Assembly: GCA_038496445.1 (NCBI GenBank)
Contig: JALMLS010000164.1
Span: 1-20,015, forward strand
DNA: 20,015 bases
Reading direction: 5' to 3'
Origin: Trichosphaerium sp. ATCC 40318
Lineage: Eukaryota > Discosea > Flabellinia > Trichosidae
A program made the translations under genes and the position numbers. Position 1 is the stretch's first letter. The number at the start of each line of letters is the position of its first letter. Positions 1-10,394 of this stretch are shown here, piece by piece. The notes under the pieces were generated by a model, which was not told where the DNA came from, did not search any database, and saw only the letters and a program-made list of their open reading frames with translations.

Positions 1-1386
<1,386 letters not shown>

Positions 1387-1703
1387 AATACACTTTTTTG
1401 TAAAAAAAAAATAAATAAAAAGAAAAACGCAAAGTTTTTACATTTAACTATCCGCAAAGGAGAAAATAGATCAAAAAATATCCAGATAATAAAATAATCT
1501 AAATTAGCGCTATCAGATAGCTTGTAAAAATTTGTATTTGTTACAACTAAAGAAATGGAGCAGAGCTTGCACAAAAAGTTTCCTGTTTTGGTTTTGTACT
1601 ATTGCATCCAAACACTGAAAGCTAGTTCAACCTCACCCCCTCCTGCCATCGCATTTGCGTGCACTAAACTGCACTAGGTGTATTGTCTATCCAACGTTGT
1701 TGT
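1387..1703. other. convergent 3' intergenic region
   Basis: This is the spacer between the stop codons of the helicase (+) and AP-3 sigma (-), so it holds both 3' UTRs. Overlapping AATAAA signals at 1410-1419 lie just after the helicase stop and may serve as its polyadenylation signal. No other coding signal was seen. Confidence 0.6.
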
Positions 1704-2587
1704 TCAACCAAACATCTTAACCTTTGATTCTTTGACACGTCTTAATTTATACCGTAATGGGTTTTCTGTTTGGTCTACTTTTTTCTGGGCTTCTAAGTTA
1801 CGTATAACAACATCCACATTTGATTCAAATAGTAAACCACCTTGAATCATCTCATCAATAACAAAATGTACCTTTAAAATCGTTAGAGCTCATTGGTGAA
1901 AGAAATTTTGGAAAAAAAAAATTGAAAAAAAAAAAATGAGTTTTTGATGACACGTGGTTTGGAAAGTTACCTTCTCTACGTTGAGTTCTATATCCAGCTC
2001 GCATACATCTTTGAATTGTTTATCAAGGCATTGCATCTAATAAAAAATATTAGGTCATCTCTAGGAGAAGGAAAATGAAGAAAATTTCTGATGTTAGTAC
2101 CAAAGTGTCAATAATTTCTAGAATCCCCAATTCTGGCTCGCTATCATCAACAACGAATACAATAAACAGTCTAGCGTACTAAAAAGTATTGTTAGATGTA
2201 TGACATCCCTGACAGCTATCGTTATGGATGTAGAGCCGGTTTTAACTTTAAACGTTGGTAACCTTTTTATATATGAGTTTCGTCCCTTTTCCCCCTTCTC
2301 TTGCGCGTGAGAAAGTAATATAAACCAATATAAAAGGGATTTGTACTTACATTTTGTCAATTCGCCATCTATGAAACTAGATAGTATTTTACGCTTACTC
2401 AGTAGAGATATAACATCGTGGAGGTATTCTTTTTTTTTCTCGTCGTCCTTTGGTTGTAGTTGATTAATTCACGTTTGTTGTAACACAAAACAGCGTAAGA
2501 GCTCATAATTTGGCGTACAAGAAGAGAATAGAACTTTGTTAAACGCACTTGGCGCTCTTCGTTAAAGAATAGAATAGCATGTATCAT
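1704..2587 (-). CDS. AP-3 adaptor complex sigma subunit, one phase mismatch
   Basis: This is the small (sigma) subunit of the AP-3 clathrin-adaptor complex, which sorts cargo from Golgi/endosomes to the vacuole or lysosome. Exons on the minus strand are 2519-2587, 2351-2447, 2101-2178, 1971-2036 and 1704-1871, about 160 codons, close to the usual sigma length before the longer animal tail. The start MIHAILFFNEERQVRLTKFY matches the sigma N-terminus (MIxAILIFN...RLSKFY). Further on are LLSKR, DDSEPELGILEIIDTL, LDKQFKDVCELDIE and VHFVIDEMIQGG, all at the expected places. The DVCELD...DKVH..L.EM..GG pattern points to AP-3 rather than AP-1 or AP-2. Exon 2 ends in phase 1 at 2351 (GTAAGT donor), whereas exon 3 must start in phase 0 at 2178 and no other AG rescues it. 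A 1-nt indel, an unusual splice, or gene decay would explain this. The usual YRHYA motif is reduced to YA. Confidence 0.82.
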
Positions 2588-2945
2588 GTGAACCTATTTA
2601 GCCAATTGGAAGTAATAATGACGCTTTTTAACGGTTGGCACAACGGAAATAAAAACTCACAATTTTTTTCTTGAATGTGTTGGACTGTAAGATCCTAGGG
2701 TGCAGCTCCATGTAGGCGTAAATTTGTCTTTACGTTGTAAACTGACGCAAGACCATTTGCTTCGCTAGATGGTTAACTAACTGGGAAAGATTCTTTGCTA
2801 AAAATACCTTCATCCTAGTCAAGTTCCTTCTCACTTTCAAACGTTTTGCTCGAGAGACCACGTGCATTCGAAAGGTACTTCATCTTACAACATACCACAA
2901 ATACCTTTTGCGCTTTCCACCCCAAGACGTTGTAATATCGACATC
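2588..2945. promoter_or_regulatory. divergent spacer, AP-3 sigma / LRR relic
   Basis: This spacer lies between the AP-3 sigma start (-) and the LRR relic (+). A CCAAT/ATTGG double motif (GCCAATTGG, about 2602-2610) lies some 15-20 bp upstream of the AP-3 sigma start codon. No convincing coding sequence was seen. Promoter function is inferred from position only. Confidence 0.3.
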
Positions 2946-3620
2946 ATGAGTTTATTACAGCTACTTACAGAGATAGTAGCGCATATCTTACGCCTGACAC
3001 AAATCGCGATTTTCCGCTTGTCAAACTTGCCGTTTCCTTGCTTTTATTGTTCACGACGTAATTGGATACGACGCTATTTATATTACAAAAGTAGCTCTTG
3101 TACAAGTCGTAAAACACGCTGGTATTCTAAAAAACACATATATCAATGTTAACGGTGCATGTTGTTCTGATGACAACTGCATCAAACAATTTGCAGGTGT
3201 TCAAACGATTGATGTTGGGTATTCTTTAATATCAGATGAAGGTCTTAAAGCACTTGCTGGTGTTCATACTGCTAACATTAGTGAAACTTCAGTAGCTGAT
3301 GAAGGTGTTAAAGCACTAAAGGGTGTTCATGAGATACAGCTGTATCAGTGTAAGAATGTAACAGATGAAGGTCTTAAAGCACCTGCTGGTATTCATAAGA
3401 TAGACTGTATAACTGTAATAATATAACAGATGAAGGTGTTATCACACTTGCTGGTGTTCATACTATAACCCTCAGCGGCAATGCAGTAACATTTAAAGGT
3501 ATCAAAGCGCTTGTGGGCGTTCATACTATTTACCTCAATCGCAAATTAATAACTGCTGAAGTTGTTAAAGCACTAAAGGGTGCTCACTTTTGTGCAATTG
3601 AATTAAGTACACTCATTTGA
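2946..3620 (+). pseudogene. leucine-rich-repeat (possible F-box) gene relic
   Basis: The region from about 3150 to 3620 encodes six imperfect repeats of 21-22 residues built on (T/S)DEGLKALAGVHTIxL, an LRR consensus in which DEGxKAL marks each unit and GVHxI the next strand. The reading frame breaks near 3400: after AGIHKID, a missing base would restore LYNCNNITDEG in the next frame, which then runs to TGA at 3618-3620. Upstream, a second break near 3045-3060 separates two readable pieces (TNRDFPLVKLAV and FIVHDVIGYDAIYITKVAL). At 2946 a third frame begins MSLLQLLTEIVAHIL, resembling the start of an F-box (LPxEILxHIL). I infer a disabled F-box/LRR-type gene. Sequence error is the alternative. 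LRR identity is sound; the F-box is weak. Confidence 0.65.
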
Positions 3621-3784
3621 CACTAACTATATAATGAGAAGCACATCGGTGCATCTAGAAGGGCACACCAAATCAATTTAGCAATTAAATAACGGTTATT
3701 TTTTTGTAAATTACTTTCTAATTTCTATTGTACATTAACTTATTCTTACAGCGGTGAAATCACGTAAGTATTGTAAAAAAAAAA

Positions 3785-3807
3785 CACCCTGACAATTGTC
3801 AGGTGTG
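3785..3807 (-). terminator. hairpin plus T-run just after the HMG-box stop
   Basis: The 16-bp perfect palindrome CCTGACAATTGTCAGG (3788-3803) extends, with one bulged base, into ACACC/GGTGT arms. Read on the minus strand it lies about 20 nt after the HMG-box stop codon and is followed at once by a run of about ten T. The shape is that of a bacterial intrinsic terminator, but in a nuclear gene it would be a 3' UTR stem-loop. The function is unknown. Confidence 0.4.
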
Positions 3808-3824
3808 GTTAAAAACTATGAATA

Positions 3825-5996
3825 CTAACTCTCTTCTTCATCAATTTCACGTGGTTTAGACGTATTGCCTTCCATCTTTAGTAGTTTAGCCTCTACCACA
3901 GGCGTAGCGAGTATAGGTTCATCCTTAACTATCTCTCTCCTCTCAACATTTGCTGCAGATGCTTCAGGAATCACTGCACGTGCCATTAGCGGCTGAGAAC
4001 TGCATTCATTTCTTTTCACAAATTAATTACACAAATTCATAATTTTCAACGTACGTCAAGGGCGCTACAGCGCTTGCTAGAGAAAGTAAGGGAGATTGAG
4101 CATTTCCTGAATCCGGCGATGATGTAATATTGTTTACTAACGAAGAGTGAGAAGATTGGTTAAAACAAGAAAGTTAAAGGAAAACAAAAAAAATTACAAA
4201 AAAAAAGAAATGTGTTGAATTTACCGTTGTGATACATACCAGTCTTATTCCTCCTTCGCTTTTTTCGTTTGCGCTTAGTATAAACATAGTCCGGATGCTT
4301 TTTAGAGAAGTCTTCTTTAATTTTTTCAGCTTCAATAATATATTTTTTCTTTCGCTCTGGGTCCATATTGTGCCATTGCTCGCCAATCAACTTTGAAATC
4401 TGAGCATTTGATCTGTCTAGTTTAAAAAGCCATAGTTAGAAATTATAACCTTTCTCAAAAATCCTTTCTAACGACAAAATAATTTTCACGTGGCGACAAT
4501 GAACCAAAAGAAAAAAAAAAGGCAAGTTGTGAAAAAATAAAAAAACGAAAAGAAAACTACAAGTGTACCTTTATATTTGGCTTGAAGGTGAGGCCTCACC
4601 TCGTTCGAGAATATCAAGAAGCTATTCATTGGCCGTTTAACCCTATAGATTAACTAAGAAAACAATCACAGCATTATAACTGAGCCAACATCGTTTGCAA
4701 AAAAACAAAAAAAAAAATGAAAATAGAGGTTATCAATGGTCTCTCACCTATCCTTTTCATTTCTCTTACGTCGCCGCAAACGCGTTGGAGTATCCTCCTT
4801 CTCTTTTTGGTCATACGCAGTGAATTGTTGGGCTGGGAAAGGTCTAGCCTCATATGGCTCACGAACACGTCTACGACTTGGATCATAGTACCCTGTTGGA
4901 GATAGTATCAGTATTAAACGAGAAAAATATCGGAGAGAAGATCCGAAAACCTCTAAAGCACACGATCAAATATACAAATACAAGAGCTTCAGTAGCACAC
5001 TCTTGATCTTGTGGTTTTTAGTTACAGTCGCGAAAAAAAAATAAACGAAAACTCGGTGGCAGTTTTAACTCACCACAAACTGAAATGTTGGTTAAAACGT
5101 ACCACGCATTTGCCTGGCTGCGGGCATTTTCGTTGGGTAGAACCCTGCGTTTGAAGGATGGTACCTCGCCATGTGAGGGTGTGTAGGATATGTGGGACAA
5201 CGCAGAGATTCTGGGTAAGGTTGTGGACGCACAGGAGGTGCATGGGAAGGTTTAAGCCAAAAAGAATTTGGCACTGTACACCAATCTATTTGTAGGTTAG
5301 AATAAACAAACAAAAGCAATGGAGTAGACAGAGAACTAAATGAACAAACAAAGGAAAAAAAAAAAAAACAATAACTGTCCATACAAAAAAAATACGCCAA
5401 ACGGCACCTCCACGTGTGCTCATATCCATCGCGTATTTAAAAAAAACCACGTGGTTTGGACTGAGGTAAGAAGAAGAGAGAGAGAGAAACAGTTTATGGT
5501 ACAAAAAAACAAAAAAAAACAGTGCACGATTAAAATAGTTTTTCTAATTTGTAAGGCAGAGCAGTTTAATTAAACTGCGCGATTTAAAATGAATTTAATT
5601 TGTGGGTTTTTTAATTTCGTGCACAAGGTCAGTCGCCTTGTAAAGCATTCAAACGAAGACAGACGGATTAGTTTAATCAAATACGGGCATTAAAGCGTTC
5701 CCTGGTTAATTAACAAATTGAAAATCTTTTGTAGTACCTTCAGAACCTCCCCTGCGCATCGCGTATAATGAATACGGGTCACCGAAGTCGGTTGAATGCG
5801 CATAAGGTATTAGACCAGGTGTCATTGCGTTTGGAGCACCAGCTTGCGGTGGTAGCGCACCATCTGATTGGTGGGCGTAATGATGCTCGTAATCAACCAT
5901 ATACGCTGGTGGGGGCAGTGTAACATCTGCAGCGTGACCTGCATACGCAACTTCGTTCATCCAGTCCCAATACGCACTATCAGTATTCGTTGCCAT
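3825..5996 (-). CDS. HMG-box transcription factor (MATA/Ste11-like)
   Basis: This is a probable sequence-specific nuclear DNA-binding protein of 364 residues. Exons are 5738-5996, 5103-5285, 4748-4892, 4569-4642, 4240-4416, 4055-4136 and 3825-3999; all phases agree and all introns are GT-AG. The HMG box, at about residues 196-270, starts VKRPMNSFLIFSNEVRPHLQ and continues SNAQISKLIGEQWHNMDPE and HPDYVYTKRKRKK. The N-P-S/I-S-K-x-[IL]-G-x-x-W pattern is that of the SOX/MATA single-box class found in fungal mating-type and Ste11/Rox1 proteins, not the non-specific HMGB class. The first 195 residues are rich in Pro, Tyr and His with no domain I recognise, then comes a basic RRRKR stretch before the box. 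The C-terminal 85 residues are Ser/Ala/Pro-rich and end acidic (EIDEEES). The first intron (5286-5737) is much longer than the others. A role in mating is possible but not shown. Confidence 0.85.
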
Positions 5997-6928
5997 TGTA
6001 CCGACACTTTTAAACCTGTGTGATGAGGTTTTGGTTTTGTTTTTTTTTTTCCTTGTTGGTTGGCCGTTTGGTAAAGGCGTTTTGTTGTACGTTGTTTCCA
6101 GAAGTAAAAGCGCTCACATTTTAAAAATACAAATTACTATCTCCTTATGTTCTCAAACGCAGCAACAGGTGTAGTTTGCCCATAACCTTTACAAATCGCG
6201 TCATATGGGTGGTATTACTGCCGCAATAGGTTGTAAACTAGGATTGACTGAGGTACAACAAATTTCAACAAAGCGCATACAAAAACGCGTTGTTTCCGTC
6301 CAGCGTTGATGAGATGTTGTAGAAGTTATGCTTTTGAGCCACTAAAGGTCTACTGTCGAATTCCAGTATAGGTTTTAGCGAGGCTAAACTGTTGTTACAT
6401 TAGAGTCAGCGTAAGACGAAAGGTGTATGACTAAGTATTTTGGAAGGTTGGCGAGGCTTCATGAAAAAAATATGATAGCGTCTATAAAGCTGCGTGGCAC
6501 CCAACGCTACGTTCGTTCAGAAAAGGCGGTAATGGGCAATAATGGGCTAACGACAGCACCGCTGACATCATCACAGCGAACCTGCTTGCCCATTAAGAAC
6601 CAGAAGCATGTCACTTTACGAAATAGAGCCTGGTAATTCGTGTTCCTTGAACCTGGGCAAAATTAGAGTTTATATGTCCGTCCGGTATTTTTGCGAGAAC
6701 CGTTTAGAAAGTAAAATTTTTTGTTGGTGCGTTACATGTCTGTTAGCGTAAATTGAGTGTGTCGTATAGCGCCAAAAAGATCCCCCGGGTTTTGGGGTGA
6801 GTATTTTGGAAACGCGTTTGGGGCAAAAACTCTGAGGAGGAATTTGAGTGGTAAAATTCTTTTTGTTTTCAGGCATAAGGTGCTCGGATCGATTACCCGA
6901 CGAACTCAAAAAAGAATATAATCCTATC
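5997..6928. promoter_or_regulatory. divergent intergenic region, HMG-box / VTT gene
   Basis: About 930 bp separate the start codons of the HMG-box gene (-) and the VTT gene (+). A good acceptor (TTTTGTTTTCAG, ending near 6879) preceded by a possible GTGAGT donor near 6797 suggests a 5' UTR intron in the VTT gene. A 69-codon ORF at 6427-6636 has no recognisable features and is probably chance. Two promoters are expected here by layout; no specific sites were recognised. Confidence 0.4.
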
Positions 6929-8291
6929 ATGACCAGTCTGAAGACGTTAAAGCAAACCGAGAACAACCAAGTTCTAGATATAATCAGTGGGGTGTCACCT
7001 GCTGAGTCGGTTTGCCCATCAGAGGGAACGTGGCTCCTAAGAATTTCCTCGGTGATAAAACGCTATGAGGAAGCGCTACAATCAGCATGGGCCTTCCTGC
7101 AAGCTTGGGGACCTAAAATCGCTGCCGCTGGCGCTCTTTTGCTATTCTTCATATTGTTCCCTACAAAACAGTATTTCGAGACAGTACTCCTATGGGTGGA
7201 GTCTTTGGGTCCTATTACCGGCGCTTTGGTGTTCATAGCCATTTACACTGTAACGACCAGTTTACTCGTACCTGGTGTTATCTTGACGATATTCGCTGGA
7301 TACTATTATGGCATTGTGTGGGGCAGCGTTGTGAGTTGGGCGGGGAGTATTACCGGTGCTATTCTTTCCTATTGGGTTGGTAGAAGTCGTACGTATATTT
7401 ATTTATCACTCCTATCACTCTCAGAACATCCTAAAACAAAAAAAACCTGACGAAAAACCTTTTTTAACCAGCCGAAAAAAAAAAAAAAACTCCTTCCAAC
7501 GTTACTCTCCTTGCCGTTACTCCAAAACAAGGCCTTGTTTAATTTTTTTTTGGTTTTCAGTACCGTCGCTTACTCGTTTTGGCAAATAGCTTACGTTATC
7601 CCGGCTTCTTTGTTTTTTGTCAAATTTTATTGTAATCGACTATTGACGCCGTTCTTTAGTGTTACACTCATCCGTAATGTCTTGGGTGTCCAAATACCCA
7701 ATCTTGCAGGCAGTAAACAACATCTTGGAGCGTAAAGATGGTTTTAAATTGATTCTTTTGCTTCGACTATCTCCTATCACACCTTACGGCGTGCTTAATT
7801 ACATGTTGTCAACCACTAAAATACGTACGTGCATACTATATTAAAGGTTTTTTTTCAATTAAAAAAAGCTAACGTCGTGCAAAAAAAAAAATTGTTTTCG
7901 TCACTACGCGCTTGAACTCATATTTTTGGGTTTGTTTTGTTCGAATGCTAACAAAGCGTTAGAATTTTGGCCATACACACTATCTACAGCGATTGGCGTT
8001 ATGCCTGGTACAGTCATGTACAACTGGCTTGGAACATCTACAAAGGGTATTGCAGATATATTCAGTGGGTCTGTTGATGCCGATGCATCTCAACAACAAG
8101 TCAGAGGATGGATTTTTTGCTTGAGCATGATACTATCCGTATTCGTTGTTATACTTGTTGGCGTTGTTTCTGCAAGAGCTCTTAAACGAGAGCTTTCCCT
8201 CACAAAGAAGCCCAAAGAAATAACAGAGGAAGAACTCTACGAGGGAAACAAATCGGATACAACAAAAGAGAACGCGAAATTGGTGGTGTGA
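6929..8291 (+). CDS. VTT-domain (TVP38/TMEM64, DedA-like) membrane protein
   Basis: This is a multi-pass membrane protein of the SNARE-associated/VTT superfamily (Tvp38, TMEM64, TMEM41B, VMP1, bacterial DedA). Relatives act in Golgi/ER membranes and several are lipid scramblases. Exons 6929-7388, 7660-7824 and 7963-8291 are joined in phase, giving 317 residues. A first hydrophobic segment lies at about residues 55-75. The VTT core follows: SLLVPGVILTIFAGYYYG, then GSITGAILSYWVGRS, then RLSPITPYGVLNYMLS, the family's paired F/Y-x-G...G and R-[LF]-x-P-x-x-P signatures. A final membrane segment (residues about 260-285) precedes a charged tail. I chose the ATG at 6929 because an in-frame upstream ATG (6848) lies inside a likely 5' UTR intron. 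A TGCTAAC branch-like site lies upstream of the last acceptor. The substrate is unknown. Confidence 0.85.
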
Positions 8292-9188
8292 GCTAAAAAC
8301 GCTCAACAAACTTTTTTGCGGTCCAATCTTGGACAAACAAAAATTTTGGGGAGCTTTTTTGCCCTTGGAAGTCCGAGTGGTAGCTGTCGCGATTTTTCAC
8401 TTACCCAGCGTCAGTTTTTGGAATATAACCCCAAAAAGATTCAAAAAAAAAAAAAAAGAACCAAAGTGGTGGTCAGTAATGGATGTATAAAGTGTATGAG
8501 TAAAGATATATTATGCTCGTAACAACGTTTTGTTTTACTTTTTTGTTGTTCTTGTTGTTCTTGACTAACCCCTTGTTTTATATATTTACTGGCGTGTTTA
8601 TTTTTAGTGGTTACTGCACGCGTCAGTTTTTTGTAGTGGTTGTTAGAAAATCAGGTATTGTGACAGTTTACTGGCTTTCTAGACTAGCCACATGTGCAAC
8701 AGATAAAGTATTGTGTGATATACTCGAAAGCTGCAGCAGTTTATTGGTAGTATTATGAAATACTGCATTAGCTTTCTTGTAGCTCGTACTCAGAGCGCTA
8801 GGGGCAAAGTGAGTGGTGCAATGAGCACATTGTTCGTTGTGTCGCGTGTAATAGCGTAAGATTGTTAGTGTTAACACTATACGCGTCAATAAGGCAAATA
8901 CGGCGGGAAGTATGTTCTAGCCGTTCATCTGTCACAGCTCAATTTCACTTAGTATGGGTGAAACAATACAGCGTATATTGTGCAACTGTGAGGTATCGTA
9001 TATGTTAGGACAAACGCAGATGTCACAACGCTGACAGTTTGCATAATGGGTTGGCAGCAATGGAGCGTAAGAGTGATGCCTATGTAGTAACTAACTAGCT
9101 TTGCTTCGATGTTTTTATTCGCTTGGACCTTCAAAAAGTCAAAGTAAGTTTAGAGATAAAACCAACAACTAAGCACCCACCGCCTGTA
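8292..9188. other. intergenic, no gene recognised
   Basis: This is the 3' flank of the VTT gene and the upstream region of the bL35m gene. The first 350 bp are T/A-rich with homopolymer runs. A hydrophobic 81-codon ORF (8513-8758) is low-complexity Phe/Leu/Val and looks like T-rich chance. I see no RNA gene, repeat or conserved motif. Confidence 0.5.
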
Positions 9189-9620
9189 ATGTTGCGCGCA
9201 TTCTCCTCGAGGTACGATAGATCACACTAAATGCCACAGCTAGTTATTGTGAGTTAAAGGCGTCATTCTAGGTCGAGTAGCTCTATTAACATGGGTGGGC
9301 ATAGTACTGCTTGCTCAACGAAGCCTCAGTCGGTATGTTGGCTTATACACTAACACCACGAATTAACTCTTTAAGCTTGCTTCATTTGAGCGCTACAGGC
9401 ATAAAAAGAAGCCTACAGTAGGGCAGAAGAAATCAGCAAAGAAACGATTTAGGTACGTCTAATACACTAACGATCGCTCTAAATGTTACAAAGAGTCACT
9501 GGTAAGGGTAATCTGAAGTTCCACCCTTCAAGCAGGTACAAAATCGCTTTTGAGAACAGAAAACAGAAATCAAGCAACCTACAGCGCATCACTGATATCA
9601 TTGTAGCAAAGGATATGTAA
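9189..9620 (+). CDS. mitochondrial ribosomal protein bL35m-like, four small exons
   Basis: This is a probable large-subunit mitochondrial ribosomal protein of 95 residues. Exons are 9189-9211, 9272-9332, 9376-9452 and 9494-9620; the introns are only 60, 43 and 41 nt, all GT-AG and in phase. The start MLRAFSSRSSS is a typical mitochondrial presequence (Arg, Ser, no acid). The core HKKKPTVGQKKSAKKRFRVTGKGNLKF matches the bL35 signature K-T-x-S-x-A-K-K-R-F-x-x-T-G-x-G-x-[IVL]-K, and the end LQRITDIIVAKD resembles the L-R-x-x-x-x-V-x-x-x-D end of the family. The 3' end is uncertain: an alternative GTACAA donor at 9535 joined to an acceptor ending at 9606 would replace the last exon with a frame running to 9838, containing SKTMVGN..HLVNLLPGF, which also resembles the bL35 terminus. 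No exon is long enough to stand out as an ORF by itself. Confidence 0.65.
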
Positions 9621-9838
9621 TTATACGACGATCTGCCTTCGGACAATCAAAAACGATGGTAGGCAATCAAAAGCACCTCGTTAATCTATTGCCGGGCTTT
9701 AAAAAAGTATTGAACCCACGTTCGGAAAAAGAGAAAAGACCTCTCGTCTCTGTGTCAATACTATCCGCTCTATCAGCTGAGTACAAACAGAAAGGGATTG
9801 AGAGCCAACAAAGTCAAGAAAAGGAAGAGACAGCTTAG
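9607..9838 (+). CDS. small open frame, possible alternative last exon of bL35m gene
   Basis: An open frame follows the possible acceptor CATTGTAG (ending at 9606) and runs to TAG at 9836-9838. From its ATG at 9656 it encodes 60 residues: a hydrophobic/basic first half and a Gln/Glu/Lys-rich end (QSQEKEETA). It may be an alternative 3' exon of the preceding gene, a separate small protein, or chance. I do not recognise it as a known family. Confidence 0.3.
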
Positions 9839-10394
9839 ACTTTAGTCGAAATACAAGAGAATCACCGTCGCCAAACAAGAAACTTTGCTTTGATTGGGAC
9901 CATCTGTCTTCTTGTTTTTTTTTTGTAAAAAGTTTCTGCCTCTGTTCCATTGCAACTCCCAACGTGATGGCAAGGAAATCATCTTCTGTTTTTAATTTTG
10001 AACCGTAAAAAAGCGGTTTTGAAGGTCAGTTGTAATATTTATGTACATTATAAACAATCTTGCTATGCAACTTTCTGTCTTGTTTTTTGATATATACAAC
10101 AGGAGTAAACAGAAACATATTCTGTAGTTCGCTACTTACAGAGCACATTAAGTCAATCAAGGTTAGTGGAGTCCACATGAAGTAATTGTGACACGTGATT
10201 GAATGACTTGGAATATAAACTTTTTTGTACTAGCTCGACCGCATTGGTCAATTAGGTTAAGTTTGTTTTTAGTATTTGATTTTTTATTTGTGTACATTAT
10301 TAACAAGCCTCGTTGTGCATTTTTGTTTGCTTTGAGTTTAATCAGAATCAACGGAGACTGATTTTATTTTTTTGATATTGTTTTGAGGCGGTTC
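9839..10394. other. convergent 3' intergenic region
   Basis: This spacer holds the 3' flanks of the bL35m region (+) and HSP78 (-). It is A/T-rich, with two loosely similar stretches (TGTACATTATAAACAA near 10042 and TGTACATTATTAACAA near 10292). No gene was recognised. Confidence 0.45.

Noticed and set aside
6427-6636. 69-codon ORF between HMG-box and VTT genes
   Set aside because: No recognisable motif, no homologous feel and no splice continuity; chance ORF length.
8513-8758. Hydrophobic 81-codon ORF
   Set aside because: It consists mostly of T-rich codons (Phe, Leu, Val) in a T-rich spacer; not evidence of a membrane protein.
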